From Scatophagus argus (lineage: Eukaryota; Chordata; Actinopteri; Scatophagidae), in the NCBI RefSeq assembly GCF_020382885.2, contig NC_058515.1, forward strand, positions 6,741,223-6,805,222: DNA of 64,000 nucleotides. Direction: 5' to 3'. Shown here piece after piece: positions 40,501 to 54,683 of the stretch (position 1 is its first letter; each line of letters opens with the position of its first letter). Under the pieces are notes generated by a model. The model saw only the letters and a program-made list of their open reading frames with translations. It was not told where the DNA came from and searched no databases. Made by a program: the position numbers and the translations under genes.

Positions 40501-43500
40501 GGCTCTGTTCAGGAAAAGAAATGACACTTAGAAATAAAAGCGAGCCAGAAGCTGCCCTTAAGGAATGACTGATGGTTACGCGACCTCCAGCTGCGGTTCA
40601 CAGATTTTTATTTTATATTGGCAAGCTGTTGGAAAAAAAAAAAATTCAGCATCTTTTCGTGGAGCTTCACTAGCTTGTACATGAATTACACAAGTATGTA
40701 TGTATGTTGTAAGTGTTATGTTAACTGATTAGCTTCATATGATCTTTGTGTGAGCTCGCAAACATATCTTTTTATTCCATAAGTAAAATCTCATAAATTC
40801 CCAGACACATATTGGATACTATAATTATCAAAGCCTGAGAACATTCAACTCTTTAAAATTGGTCTTGAGGACTAAAAATGTTCATGTTGAGTTAAACAGA
40901 GTGACGCATTCATTTGTTCACTGACAGAAAAGGAAGTCACAATTATGATAACCTGTTAAATGTTTTAAGGCGCCCTGTGGTGTTTCCTGGTAATATTCAT
41001 AAGTTTCATGCTGAAGGTCCAAAAAGGATTTTTCTTTGCATGCTACCTGCTACTCACTCACAAAAACATTGCTAGAACTTGTTGTGTATCGAAAAAAAAA
41101 AAATTCCAAATGTTGTTGCAGAGTTTACCGATTATCTGTAAAACAACTGAATCAACAATGCAATTGTTTAGTGAACCATTACAGAAATAATCCCACATAA
41201 AATTCATGTTTAAATTGTACAAACTGGGTCCACGCATTATGCTTTGTGAACAGCCTGAATCACGGTGTCGGGATCTAGCATGTGGATGAGACTGAATGAA
41301 TCCCCACAGACAGGTGCATGTCTGCAGCACCTCCAGGGTGGCTGTGCTGGAGGGGATTAGAGAAGGTGAGAGTGCTGGAGCTGTGCCGCAAGGCCCATCC
41401 TGGCTGCTGCTGTTGAGCCAAGACAGCACCACAGAAACAGAAAACAGATGACAGAGAGAGGGGGGAGCAGAAGGGCTGGCTTGTATGTTCCTTCTGTTCT
41501 GTGTCTATTTACCCTCGAGGGGTGTCAATAAGATATGGCTACCATATTGTGCATGATATTACCCATGTTGCAGCGTGGTGTGGTTCCTCCATTTGTTCTT
41601 CTTTGCTGGCTATTGTATCATCAGTCAAACCGAACACATACTGTAAAATCCAGTAATAAGTCATCACCTGTCTGTGTTAAAACATCCTCACTGCGCCCCT
41701 CTCCTCAGATACATTAAAACACAACAGTCTCAGGATTTTATAGTACTTATTCGTTGTCCTGTGAAACTAGTATGTAAAACGCTTTGGAGAATTTAATCCT
41801 CAGGCCGTCCTGTGTAGATATTCAAGTCTATCTTTTATACTCAATCATCCTTGTGCTCACTCTCAGTTTTAACAGTCTGCTCGCCTTGCAGCTGTGCAGT
41901 GGTCCATATCAAAGTGGCTTCAGCAAAGCCTGACAGTCTCAGTTAGGACTTCTCTGCCACCTCAGCTTTTGGACTGGCTAACCTGGTTTCTGTCCTAATC
42001 TTGCAGGTTCAGGTTATGTTTTCTAAAATGATTTTATGTCATGGTGATTTATAATTTTTTTTTTCTTTTGCTGCCTCAAGACCAAGACTGTAATCTCCAT
42101 ATCCTTGGAGGTTCTACTACACTGACCACAGAATACTGTCTGAGTGTCTTTCTTTCACCACACTGAATGAGCAGGGAGTGATTGAAATTGGGTTTTTTTC
42201 AAGAGGCTTGTGAGTTTTGTTCATTATTGTACTACTACTCTATGACCATTTTAATATGAAAATGTTTACTTTGTTGGAAACTCAACCAGTACTGAAAAAT
42301 GAACTAAAATAGTTCATAGTACTGCTCATCATCATGCTGATTAACTTTTTTTGTGTGTTTCTTTGAATTAATCTGAAAGCCAATATCGCTGATTAAGTGC
42401 TGTTTCTCAGTGTTTAAAATACGACACTTATGTTTGCATTTCTTTTTCGTGGTTATTTTTAGTAAATGTGCTGAAAATACTGATCATGTATTTTAATCTG
42501 TAAAGTTTATAGTTATAGTCAGTTAATGTGAATTGAAATTTTCAACCTAAACATGAATGAATTACATTGATGGCTTAGCTTCAGGTTGCACTGTCCTGGG
42601 GTCACTACACATTTGTTTACAGTACTGTGCCATCACATCAGCCACTCAGTGCTGACAAGATTTGCCAAAGCCTGGATACGCAAGTGGGTGGGTGGGCGAG
42701 AGGGCAGACAGGCAGACTCTGCTGTCTGGCACAGGCAAGGCTCAGAGACAGACGTCTAAGCCATGTTTGATGGCTCCCCGAGCTCATCTGTCAATCGCCA
42801 CCTTTCCAAGTCCTCAAGGCTTTTTGGAGATGCCACAGATACCACACTTGCACGTCAGCCCTGACAAACAGAAGGGGAAGTTGGGAAATAGTTACTCACT
42901 TATATATGGTCTAGTGCCCTCAGAGTGGACAAGGCCTTTGACCTTAGAGAGCTCTCATCAGAATTGTGAAGCAGGCAGCAGAACAACACTTGAGACTAAA
43001 ATAGTAACGGGGAGGAAACTTGAGATTTCTGCCCATCTGTTGTGATGCTTAAGTCCCAGAGAGATGGTACTGAAAGAAAACTTAACAATACTATTTGTAG
43101 TATCTTTATTACACTGTATAGAAGTTGGATCTACATTGTTCTATGTCTTCAATCAGCAAAGTTTGGATACCTTCAGTCAGGCATAAATATGACTAGGATT
43201 ATAACAATTCTTGTACTTCTTTAAAGAGACTCTTGCATAGAAGGAACAGAGTTACTGGAATGAATCTAAACTCGATAGTGCTCCAAAAAGGTTTGAGGAA
43301 TGAAACGCATGCCCAACAATCCAACCTTTCTTTTTTTTTTTTTTACATTTCTTGGAGTGTTGGTGAGATGGCAAAGAGAGGTAGGACATTAGTCTCCAGC
43401 TGGCTTTAAATCCCCAAAACAACCCTGGTCACCCTCTGCACACCAGGTAATTTCAGTAAACACTACTGCCAAATTTGTACCCTTTAAAACTGTGTTGAAT

Positions 43501-44951
43501 AAACTGACTCTTGCTATGTACATTTTGAATTGTTCTGGCTGGTGCACACAATATATAGCTTCTCCAAATGGTCTTAAATAAGCAAACTGGTACAAGATGC
43601 CAGTGTTTTCTGTCTCCGTCAAGAAATGCCAAGAGACATGAGTGTCATTGGTTATGTAGAAGATGAATTGTTATTTAGTTTTTTTGACCAAAACCAAAAT
43701 AGAACGTTTGCCTTCTTTGAGCATATTTTCTTTTGTGTATGCAGTACAAACCTTGGCCTACATCACATTTTGTAAATCTTGTGGAACCAGTTCACGTGCT
43801 GGACCTTGTAGCTGCAGGGACATGGCTTCTCTTCCCTCCATCCTCTTTCTCTTGCTCTTAAGTTACAAGCATCGTCAGGCCAAAACACACTCCTGTACCA
43901 TGGGATTGATGGGTGCCAATGGTTGCCCTTTCTTCTGGGAAACATCCCCTCGAAAGAAGTCTTGTGGCGAAATGTTTACAATGTGGGAACTATTAGCAAC
44001 CTTCAGGGAGAAACAACCCAGCATGGTGTAATCAATACTTCTTTTGTTTGTTGAACCCACATACTGAAACCCCAAAGCCTTCAACTTCTCGGGTATATGA
44101 TCCATGGTTAATTTTGCAGTGAGACAGCTGCTTTGTGTGTATGATGTAGTGAAGTGTAATACTAGCATTTTTAAGAACATGTAAATGGGCTTGCTGATGG
44201 TGTGCAGCTTTGCACTGAGAACACAACTGCAATGCTGGGATGTACTGATCAGGTTCTTATTACTAGCACTACGCTAACTGGAAAGGCAGCATCTAGGTTT
44301 GTATAATAGCTATGTTGATTATAAGTACGATCCCCAGAGGCTCAGTTTGTGCAAATCCATCCTCTGCAATAGATGCCAGGAGGGAATATTGGTGATAATG
44401 GGAGAGATCAATGAGCAAACCTGTTGTGCAGAAAGTGTCTGCCTTGGTACCATAAGTTAAGCATTGGCATTTCTGTAGCCATCCCCATTTGCAACAGCTG
44501 TACATGTGTACAACATGCTCATTTCCGTGCGGGGACACATGCTTGTAAGCCATGTGGTAATAAAGACCCTTTAAACCCTGGATACAATCAAGCGAACTGG
44601 GTCATTCAGCAACACCTGCCATTGGAATTTGAGGATCAACACTCAAGCTAACAGCTGATTCCCCCTTTTCATTCAAATCCCAAATGTATGGGGATGATTG
44701 ATGAGATGAACACATGCTGAGCAACTTATCTTAGGCATCATCTCACACCTCCTTGAAATTTGTCTCTTATATACCTTTGTTGTATTTTGCTTTAAGCTTT
44801 CCTCTACTACTCATAGTTCAGTGGGCATCCGCAGTAAAAAGTGCCATGCACCTGTTGCCACTTTGGCTCCCTCCAAAGTTCACAACAATGGGGCTCAATG
44901 CTGAAATCATTTGGACTGAACTGAGATCAGTTTGCCACTGGATCCCCTGTA

Positions 44952-44964
44952 CCCCCCCCCCCCC
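44952..44964. repeat. Poly-C run (13)
   Basis: Thirteen consecutive C in the col25a1 intron. Confidence 0.9.
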
Positions 44965-45483
44965 TTAGTAATAGAGGTATTTTAATCTGTCTGGGTAAAA
45001 AAAACAACAGACCAAGCTTGTGACATGGATAGTTGAATTCCTTGCATTCAATTTCACGCATATTATTGAAAAGCAGCCTTTTAGCTGCAAGGATAAGGAA
45101 TAACCTCAAAAGTGTTAAAGAAGTAATTTCATGGAAAGGCATAGCGAGTATCCATCTGCTGTTTTCAGATGCCTTCAAAGGAGGCAGATGGGTTATGTTT
45201 AATGAGGTAGTCATTGATTTATTCTTGGCAAGAAGGTTACCTGCCTTGTTGGAACAGTACAATTACTCAGAATATGATTTTATTCATTGATTCACTCGCA
45301 ATTAAGTCATTGTGGCAGGTGTGAAAAGTTGAACTTGATGGTGGCAGACTGGGTTTCAACACTAGTTACTCGAGGTTTATACGCATGATGTCTTCCTTTT
45401 TAGTTAATTAATCAGAACTTTTGTAGTTCTAACCTTTTAAATCTCAGACACACGCCTGGAGAGGCTGTTATTAAGTTTTCAGT

Positions 45484-45503
45484 GGGGGGGGGGGGGGGGG
45501 GGG
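45484..45503. repeat. Poly-G run (20)
   Basis: Twenty consecutive G on the + strand, the sense strand of col25a1 pre-mRNA, with clear quadruplex potential. Confidence 0.9.
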
Positions 45504-46857
45504 CATAGCGATGCCTGCCAACTAGGCGTGGACAGCTGTGAACATGAGAGCCATAACAGTAGCTGTGTGTTTTTCCTTTTTTAGCAAACCCTCTTTTGAT
45601 ACAACTGTAATGTGAGAGTGGGTTGCGTGTAAATTACGGCTGATATTTTGTAATATTTCACATGATCAGTGGGTCCTCCAAGTTATCTGATTATGTTGAT
45701 GATTGTTGTGACAGTTATGCCAAAGGTAAGGTACAAAACAAAATGTACATGATGGTTTTTAAAGCTGCACATTAATTTTTGCACTGTAGTATGAAACTAC
45801 ACAACACAGTGAACCTGTGGACAAGCTTCACCTCATCACTTCATAATGTATGAACATGCAACTTATGGCCCATCAAGTGAAATCATTATCAGAGAAATAA
45901 ATTAATAAAACAAAACAAAACAAGACTGACTGGGTCTGTGCGTCCTTACAGCGTGATTTTTGATTGCTCATTGTTGCACTCCTATGTCACTGACATTGTT
46001 TAATTTATATAATTCAGTGCACTTAACTGCTGCACTGTCCACAGCAGCCAGAGTGCTGTGTGTTAGTTACTTGTACACTAATAATTGAAAACTGTTTCTG
46101 TGTCTGAACTGCACACTCATGCCAAATCGATCTCCCAACAGTTTACAACACCTTGCAGCTGATGACGGTTGGTTGGCAGGTATATGATCTGTGGTTTAAT
46201 CCAAAGCACATATGATTAATACCCCAAGTAAAAAAAAAGATAAGTGCTTGTTTAGCACTTTGCTCTACACGCTACAAATATTTTTCATCAATACAAGAGA
46301 ATACTGTCAAACAGGAACCAGAGGAATATGGATCCTTATTCTGACTCGTAAATCCTTCCATAAAATCCCCACGTTAAGCATGCTGTGTTATGCAAATATT
46401 GATATTTCACGAGAGGATTTTAAATTTTTCCTTAGGGAGCTCTAAGCACATTGTAAACAAGGTCAAATTAATCTGGCCAGAGAGTTATAAACAAAGTGTC
46501 AGCCTTTCGTCATAGTGACATAAGATCGACGCCGACGGTATTAGTCAGTCGTGTCTGTAAACACTGGTGCTCCAAGACTGGACAAAGCTACACTCTGACT
46601 CTTGTACCAGCTTGGTGTTGTGCTTGGATTTAAAGTTGTATACCAAAGGCAACCAGAGAGAAAGTGCCCGCTGTCTATGACTGCATTGCGCCCTTGAATA
46701 TCTCCACCCTTTCTGAGAACACTACCTCATACTGTAGACTGTAGCCAGCCAACACTGATCCTATACAGTACAAACAGCCCATTGGGTTCTTTATTTGACC
46801 AATGTGCATCAGTTGAAACACAAATAAATTAATGTTTTGCATGTGCCTCAGATTTTC

Positions 46858-47320
46858 AAAAGAATAGTTCAACATTTGGGGAATGGGCTTATTTGCTTTC
46901 CTGCAGAGTTAGATGAAAAGATCAGTACAGATCTTGTATCTGTTCTTCATCCTGGAAACGGAAAAACAGCTGGCCTCAGACCATCTACTAGCACCTCTAC
47001 AAATTAGCACACATATTCTCTTGTTTAGTTAATTCGTACCAAAACCAAGCTATGCTGAACTATTTCTTAAGTCCTATGAAAAAACAGTCCAGAACATATT
47101 ATTTTTTTATGGATTAAACAAATGAAATTTAAGTTGAGAGTTCATTCCAGATATTATTACATGTTGGAAGAGCTAGGGCTACTGTACCCAGTGTTTAAAC
47201 TAAGTTAAGCTAACCAGCAGCTGGCTATAGATTCATATTTAACAGATAGATAGGTGGATGCTGTCAGTCTTCTTATTTAACTCACCAAGAAGAAGATGAG
47301 GGTGTTTTCCCCAAAATGCA
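46858..47320. mobile_element. Non-autonomous hairpin-type DNA transposon (MITE-like) relic
   Basis: It begins GAATAGTTCAACATTTGGGG and ends with TTTTCCCCAAAATG, imperfect inverted ends. Internal words AGTTAGATGAAAAGATCAG, TAAGCTAACCAGCAGCTGG and 'tagattcatatttaacagatagat' match, from memory, the two halves of a very common percomorph repeat. No coding capacity. Confidence 0.6.
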
Positions 47321-49154
47321 CTTTTAAGTTGCCAGGTCTTTCCCAGCCTTTATCATATGTGTTTGCAATTTTGATTGATGGACTTTTTAGTGCTTTGAAA
47401 TCTTGGCAGGTAGGTATGTTATATTAAATAGTACAACTTGTCACAATTAAAAATGTGAGATACAGAGACATGAGTGCTCAAGTATTTAATACAATCAGTT
47501 TTTCAGTTTTCTACACCTAAAAAGAGCTATGTGAGGGAGTCTTTAATGGGTAATGACTAAATCATGGATGGTTAATGGCTCACCCTTCCTCTCTTCTTTC
47601 AATTCTTGGTACAGAAAGAAAACCTAGCATGGGAAGACAGGGTTTCATTATTAATTGATTGATTATTTATTGACAGTGAGAATAACCTGTCCATCTTAAT
47701 GGAAAGGCTGTGCTTCTGAGCCAATTCAAGAGAAACAAAGTGAATGCTGCTAAGAAATGCTGCAACACCCCCCCCGTAATTCAAAAAGAAATGCATTCTA
47801 GTGTCAAGTTTTCATAAAGTATGGGGTCTTTGGCATTTTAAAACGTAGACAGTCGTGGTAAGGTCGAGCACTAGGCTGTAAGGTTAGAAATAGCGCCCCA
47901 GGGACAGCACCAAGTTAGAACTTGGCGTTGATCAGATGAAGCTCAGGTTACTACCAGCTGCCCACCCAGATTTGCTGGCAGGTTAAAGTGTTCAAAACCA
48001 AATCCCTGCCAACAGTGAGCTTAAGCCCAAGCCCTGAGGAGAGTATTGTGTCTCTGGCACAACTTGGTGTTCGGCTGCAGCAAGTCTTGACGGAGGAGAG
48101 CTAAGCGATGATACTCTGCCTAGGTTAGAAAAGCCACAAATCAAAGGTACTCCGCCCATGGAAAGTGATGCTCCATAAAATGTTGGAAAATGTGTGTATA
48201 CAAAATCAAATATGAACCATGATGGAGAGTGTTTTGAATAGAGTACATCTGTAAAGACGCACAAGGGATTCTGGAATTTGAACCACACACACACAATTTT
48301 TGTGAACTGTATTTCTTTCTGCATTGTATAACAGTTTTGCACTATATGCCGTTTTGTTGGTCCTCTTGTGTACAGGCTTGTTGCATCGGACCTTTACCAA
48401 ACACTCCAGTAGCTGCTATTCCACAAGACGTTTGGAGAGCTTGATTGAACATTGAGAGTAATGAAGTTGTCAGGCAAACACACAGTCTGCCTGATCACTG
48501 GCATATTGACCATGGGCATATGAAAACTAATAATACTGTGGGAAATAAACTTGGTGGACCAAGCAGCAAACCTTTTGTGATTTTTAGAAGTCCATGTTGA
48601 GTCTTGCATTGGCATGTAGTTAACAGAGCTTGAAATTAAATGGCAAGACTGCAAGCGAACTGTTTTCTTGCCATTTTTTCTTTCTCTTCTGCATCCCTTC
48701 TTTCATTGCATTTTCCTCCTCATGCAGCATGTTCCCCATAACTGCTGTGTCTCCTCTATCCTGTGTCGTATTCATTGTAATCACTCATAACTGAGCACAT
48801 TTTTGTTGGATTTTGATTCCAGTCAATGGCCTTATGATGGCCCTCTTGTTGGGCATTGCTATATTTGTATTTTTGTCGTCGTGGCAACAAGTTGGGGTCC
48901 AGTGGGGGTGTCTGCTGGATGGACTTTTGAAGCACCCTTGACTGTTCAATGAAAGGACAACATTGTAAGCATCCCAAAGATCCTTTTGTGTGTGGATGTA
49001 TTTGATGGGGGACTTGTCATCTTTATGAGACAGCATGTTTGTTGACTCACGATGGGAGGTCTTTGTGAGGGCCTGTCACTACAAAAGACAGTTTGCTCCA
49101 GTGCCAGCACTTCTGTCCCTTACAGTATCTCAGTGCAGTTATCTAAATGATGAG

Positions 49155-49600
49155 CGCTCAACATTGTGATATTTGCATCTATGCTAGTAGTACGGCTCTA
49201 TGGATAACAATGTCAGCGTTGCAGTCAGCTGGTCGATCCACCACATTGGATGCACTGGCATTAGAATTTCTTTTAAAGACATTCATGGTTCATAGAGGAT
49301 GAATCCTAATGCCCTTGGTGATCCCATGACTTTTCTTGTAGTGGCATCTTCGTATCAAGATTTTTGTTTGCCCATTACTTTTGGTTTATGACTGCATAGC
49401 AGTGAAAACAAATGACATTCCTGTCAGCTGTACATTTTGGTTGATTATCATTATTATTATTATTTATTGGCTAATTATTAAACTTTATTGTGGTAACAAG
49501 CTAAACCAACATGTTAAACACAATACCTTCAGCAGCATGGTAGCATTGTCATAAGCATATTGTATGCTGATGTTAGCATTTAGCTCCATGCAATTTCAGA
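49155..49600. repeat. Teleost interspersed repeat (GCTAGC/TTAGCATTTAGCTC family)
   Basis: Segments such as GACATTCATGGTTCATAGAG, GATGAATCCTAATGCCCTTG, 'ggtgatcccatgacttttc' and TGATGTTAGCATTTAGCTCC match, from memory, a common fish repeat in the expected order. Decayed. Confidence 0.6.
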
Positions 49601-50464
49601 AGACTATGTCTCTCAGTCTTCCAAAATTGTCAGCTTTGCTAGACTTTTTGAAACATCTATTGTAGCAGTGCAACAGAGACTTGTGAATTTTGACATCTTC
49701 AAATCCACTTTTCCACTTTATCTCCAAGAAACAGATTAAATTGCTGTTCAGGCTTATTGTCAGGTTGAGAGAGGACCCAAACCTTGAAGAGATGTCACAA
49801 CCACTGTGAAGCAGTGTGTCTTAAATTCTGTCATCTAGAGATGCTGCAGAGAGTGAACAAATGGCCACTGTGGAGTTGGGGGATCTGCTGAAATCACTTG
49901 AATTTTTTGTGGAGTTATTTGCGTCTGCCTTGATCCACTGTACTTGAAGCTCATGGTATCAAGTGTCATGAGTGTGTGTATGTGTGTGTAAGGGGTGGAT
50001 TTGATAGGGAAGTTGAGATTTGATATATATATTTACAGGGAGAGTTGGTTGTCGTTGAGGTATGAGAGCAGCTGGTAACTCCACTCTCTGTATGAAATGT
50101 CTGGCGCTGAACCCAGAGTCAGGAGTCCAGCCATTCATTCCCAGAGAGCAAACACAGCCAGGTCAATATCTGCCATCATGGCCACTACAGCATTTTGGCC
50201 TGCAGTTCTCAGAGGATGGAGTTTTTGACTGTCTAGTTTGGCTGTGTTTTGTGTTGAGACTAAGGCGACCCAGAAAGGGAAATGTGGGCCAAATTTGGCT
50301 CTCAGCAGAAGTTTATGTTGGCACTCCAACCAGCTGTAAATTGAAAAAAAAATGATATGGTCTAGTTAGATGTAATTTAGCAACATCTTTGGTGTGTTTT
50401 CATTACCTTGGGCATATGTACATGCATTTTGGAAAATATTAGTATATACTGGTGTGTGTATACA

Positions 50465-50471
<7 letters not shown>

Positions 50472-50525
<54 letters not shown>
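50472..50525. repeat. (TA)27 microsatellite, preceded by (TG)n
   Basis: Uninterrupted TA dinucleotides after a short GTGTGTG tract. Probably polymorphic. Confidence 0.95.
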
Positions 50526-50528
<3 letters not shown>

Positions 50529-52814
50529 CTTTTTTTATTTATTTTGGTATTCATTGAAAGGCATTGGGTTCATTATCTTTCCCAAGGAAATGACACTTCC
50601 ATATGCAGCCAGAGCCCCCTCTAGATTAGTGTATGACACCCTACATCTCCTGAGCCACATTCATCTGAAATGGTCTCACTTCAGTCAGATTTGTAAACTT
50701 AGCACTGTTAGCACCACACTCTCACCGCCTGAGCCATGATCATATGCGACCCCTGGAGTTTCAGACCGATAACCATATTCTAACCTCTGCAATTAACCCT
50801 GCATGTCAGGTCTGCTTTGCATTTAAACTTGCAGAGTTGGTATCTAGCCTGCTGTATGATTTATGATGTAAGACCCAGTATAGAGTAAGAAAAAGGAGAA
50901 CTAAAAAAGTAGAACATAGTTTGAGCTGCATCCACTACACAGGCAGTCATATTAATCTCTGTGATCAGTAAGAGTCTTCCCATCTGTCAGTGCATAACCT
51001 GCTGTGAATAATGGTGAGGAAATTAGCCCCTGTTTGATTGAGTACATTGAAATTGCCTGATCGACTCAGGGCAGGTCAGAAAGCCTTTAACTAGTTTGTC
51101 TTGTGTCACACAGTAAATGAGGCAATTAATGGAAGAGCCACATTACTGTGCAGTTGAAATCTACCCAAATGAAACTTTGTTCCCTCTTTTCAGGGCTTTT
51201 CTTAAGACTTGGACTCAGAATGTTGATGACCATAAGGCAGTGTCAAATGATATAATACTTCATGTTTGTTCTTGGCTTATGCAAGTGCACTACTGTGAAT
51301 GTGAGGTCCAAGATCTTATAGGATTTTGCAAGATGCTGAAAGTGCTTTGGCCCTGGATTGGCCTCAGAAATGCCTTCACTTTTGGTTCACTGAACACATT
51401 CAAGAAAAAGGTCCTTTTGAAAGGAAAACCACTTCCCACCATTGGCCCTCAGGCCAAGTGTATGATTGACTGACAAGGTTTTCAGTTTCAGACCCCTCAA
51501 AGCTGTCAACATCACAGCCTCAGTTGCCAGTTGCTTACCACATGGCTTGTTCGTAAGCACAGACACATTTCTTTTTTTGACCACAAACATTACCTTGCTG
51601 TTTTGACCCCCTTTTGTTACCCAAACCACTGCTCTTATGGGGCTCAGGGGGCTCATCCCAGAGTGTTTCAAATCTGACACAGAAGAAATTGTTTCAGAAG
51701 ATCTGTTTTCTTGGACAATTCTCCACAACACAAGAAACGCCATCAAACATACATAACATCTCCTTGGTGCCTGGTCTTGCACTAACCACCAAGCTGTGGA
51801 ATCGGAGCAGTTACTCGACTCGCAGTACAAGGTCATTACTCATGACTGTCACAACTGAGCCCAGGTCACAAACATGTGTCAGCTGAGCACGACGCTTTCC
51901 CTGGCATCGGGATATCGGAGATCCTGATCTTTTTCATCACTATCACTGCTGACACGAACAACTACGAGTGCCTCAGGAGAACTGCCCAGTTTGATTTATG
52001 ACAAAGTGATTCTGTTACACAGACTATGTTTGCAGCATGTATTTACTCTTCAAGTGCTGTTGCTGGATCTACATCAGAGGGTAGAGTATTGGAATAGATC
52101 AGGGAGGATGCTTCAGAGGCTGAGTCAGCCCGTATTCACACCTGTTATTTAGTGCCATGTTAAATTCTTAATCCTCTGTACCATCATTATACAACATACC
52201 AGAATAAATCTGTGCATAGTCTGTTGATCCTCTCACTGGAAGGACAAATACCAACAGAGATAGAAGGATTTGTACATTACAGAAATAAATCAAATCAAGT
52301 TTCATCAGTTTGTGTTAAATGATCAAAATGTAGGTGAATGTACATTTCCTCTTTCCAGAATCATGCTTTTATTACTGCCATCATGTTCATTGGTGACATG
52401 TAGTGGACAGATGGTGAGACAGAGTACAGATGACAGTCAAGGTTCTCATGTGCCAGATGTTGTTATGCCAGTGACATACAAAGGGATGTGCTATATTTCA
52501 TGGTTTAGGTGCCATGTCTGAACCAGCAGCTGACCCAGGCCTCCGGCTTAGCGTGTGTTGTGAACACACGTCTGGAGTGCAGGCAGCTCTAACCATATAT
52601 CTGTGAATGACAGAAGGTCGTTATCAGCTAAATAAAGACGATCATTCACAAAGTTTCACCTGTGGAACATGTCTGTGTGTGCCTGTTCATTTATATAACT
52701 TCACAATTCACTTTATTGCACTAACTTTTGATTATACATTTGATTAGCTGACTTTTAGGAAAATGAATTGGCATTTTTTTTTAATCAATACACAAAAGGT
52801 ACGTCTTTATATTT

Positions 52815-52905
52815 CCAAGGCTAAAAGATTGATCAGTTAATTGGTAAAATGATCAGCAGATTAATCATTAATGAAAATGATTAACTACAGCCCCACACCA
52901 CCCGA
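52815..52905. repeat. Teleost interspersed repeat ('gattaatcgattaat…gcagccc' family)
   Basis: GATCAGTTAATTGGTAAAAT, then CAGATTAATCATTAATGAAA and 'atgattaactacagccccac', is a typical end of a widespread fish transposon-derived repeat, here in diverged form. Confidence 0.5.
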
Positions 52906-54300
52906 TAATATCTGCGTAATGACACTATGCTACTGTAGTTTTAGCGTTTGGGTTTCAAATGCTGATCCAGCTGTGTTAAACCAGATTTGTTATTGTTTCT
53001 GTACAAACGGAAGAAATCCCTGGTCAAATATGATCTCTTTTTAAAGACAATTCCAAAAGATCACCAACCCAAAGTGTCGGTATTTTCGACATGGCAAAGA
53101 GACTCAGCAGTTAACTATATTTCTCATCAACTTTGATCATGGACTGAGCAATGCACATACAAAAAAAATAAAAAACTTGCCAAACTCTCTTTTTAACATT
53201 AAGCCTGCCATCCACTAGTAATAGTAAACTAAACCTACTTTAGTAAAACAGAAAACATTCTAGACCGGATGGACTGACCACTAACAACAAACGGTAACAA
53301 AACTGAAAGTCAGCTTGTCTTTAAATTCCTGAATTGAATCTGCTTCACATGACTTCTAAGTTAACTGTTGCATGATAAGATTTTGAGGTGTCCTATGAAC
53401 CCTAACTTGAATGAATGCTGCCTTGTGCCCCAGAATAAAAAACTGATAAATCAAAAAGGGAAATCATTTGCAATCCTTCCACAAACACGCACCATCCAAT
53501 TTCCTCAGCCAGTGTGCTCACAGAGAGCGCAGTATTTCCTCTCTATTTTTCTCAACATTTATTGAAAAGCACAGCGTGACTGCGCTTAATTTTGTTTTTG
53601 TAACATTTATATCTGAGAGACTTCTCAGAAATAATAAAAAAAAATGCAGGGTGACAGATGCTCAGTTTGTTGGCATCTTTGTACCAGGGCTGAGACTCTT
53701 TCTGTTGAACTTTGATAGTCACCATATTTCACACAAGGTTATTAGTGACTACCAGGTCTTGAGCAGCTAGTGCCCCTTATGATCTTCATAGTAAAGCTGG
53801 GTTTATTTCACTGGCTTGAGGAAATTTCAATATCTTTCCCATCTTGGCAAACACATTTGAGAGTATGTCGAATTTCCTTCCGTTATTACTGCCAGTTTTC
53901 TCACTGTGATGCTCTTTATCCCTGAGAAGTAGATGAAAGAAGACCAACATTAAGAGCCAAGTGTACTCATGTAACAATTTTCCACAGGAGTGGGTTGCAG
54001 TGCATCTCCTATGATTAATTGTGATGATTATCAGATTACTGCATAAAAAACAATATTTGCCACCCAAATAAAATATAATGGAACAAATTATTGAGAGCGT
54101 GCCCTCAGGGAAGAGAATTCACTTATATTTTTAAGCTAGTTTAATTTATACTGTCTGAATATCCATACTTGAAAAGTATATTCATGCTTATTGGCTTTTA
54201 TAATGGAAGTTAGATGAGAAAATCAATAGCAAATTTAACTGTTTGTCATGGAGACATTTTGAAAATGTGCTTAGCTTCATTCAAAGACTGAAAATAGTGG

Positions 54301-54316
54301 GGAACAGCTAGCTTTG
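54301..54316. repeat. Left target-site duplication of the SINE
   Basis: GGAACAGCTAGCTTTG, identical to the right copy. Confidence 0.92.
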
Positions 54317-54667
54317 GGGCGCATGTTGGTGCAGTGGTTAGCACTGTTGCCTCATAGCAAGAGGTTCGAATCCCGGTCTGGGCCCTTCTATGTGGAGTTT
54401 GCATGTTCTCCCTGTGCCTGCGTGGGTTTTCTCCGGGTACTCCGGCTTCCTCCCACAATACCAAAAACATGCACATTAGGTTAACTTTACATTGCACCTA
54501 GGTGTGAGTGTGAGAGTGTGTGTTTGTCTGTCTTTGTGTGTTGGCCCTGCGATTGACTGGTGACCAGTCCAGGGTGTACCCCGCCTTTCACCCGTAGTCA
54601 GCTGGGATAGGCTCCAGCTTCCCCGTGACCCTGACGGATAAGCGGTATAGAAAATGGATGGATGGAT
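54317..54667 (+). mobile_element. tRNA-derived SINE with perfect target-site duplication
   Basis: 351-bp element flanked by an exact 16-bp direct repeat GGAACAGCTAGCTTTG (54301-54316 and 54668-54683). The tRNA-like head has an A box (GTGCAGTGGTTAGCACTG) and a B box (GGTTCGAATCC), followed by the body typical of fish SINEs (CTCCGGGTACTCCGGCTTCC, GTCAGCTGGGATAGGCTCC), and ends in (ATGG)n. Retroposed by LINE machinery; no coding capacity. Confidence 0.92.
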
Positions 54668-54683
54668 GGAACAGCTAGCTTTG
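54668..54683. repeat. Right target-site duplication of the SINE
   Basis: GGAACAGCTAGCTTTG, directly after the (ATGG)n tail. Confidence 0.92.

Noticed and set aside
43875..44553. Two neighbouring minus-strand open frames (101 and 86 residues) considered as a pseudogene
   Set aside because: Different content, no shared family, and no joining frame or similarity that I can name.
47992..49036. Series of minus-strand frames considered as a decayed transposon ORF
   Set aside because: Several frames with stops between them, and no reverse transcriptase, integrase or transposase motif visible.
51387..51836. 149-residue minus-strand open frame
   Set aside because: No family motif, mixed composition and no splice context. 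Probably intronic chance or a decayed repeat.
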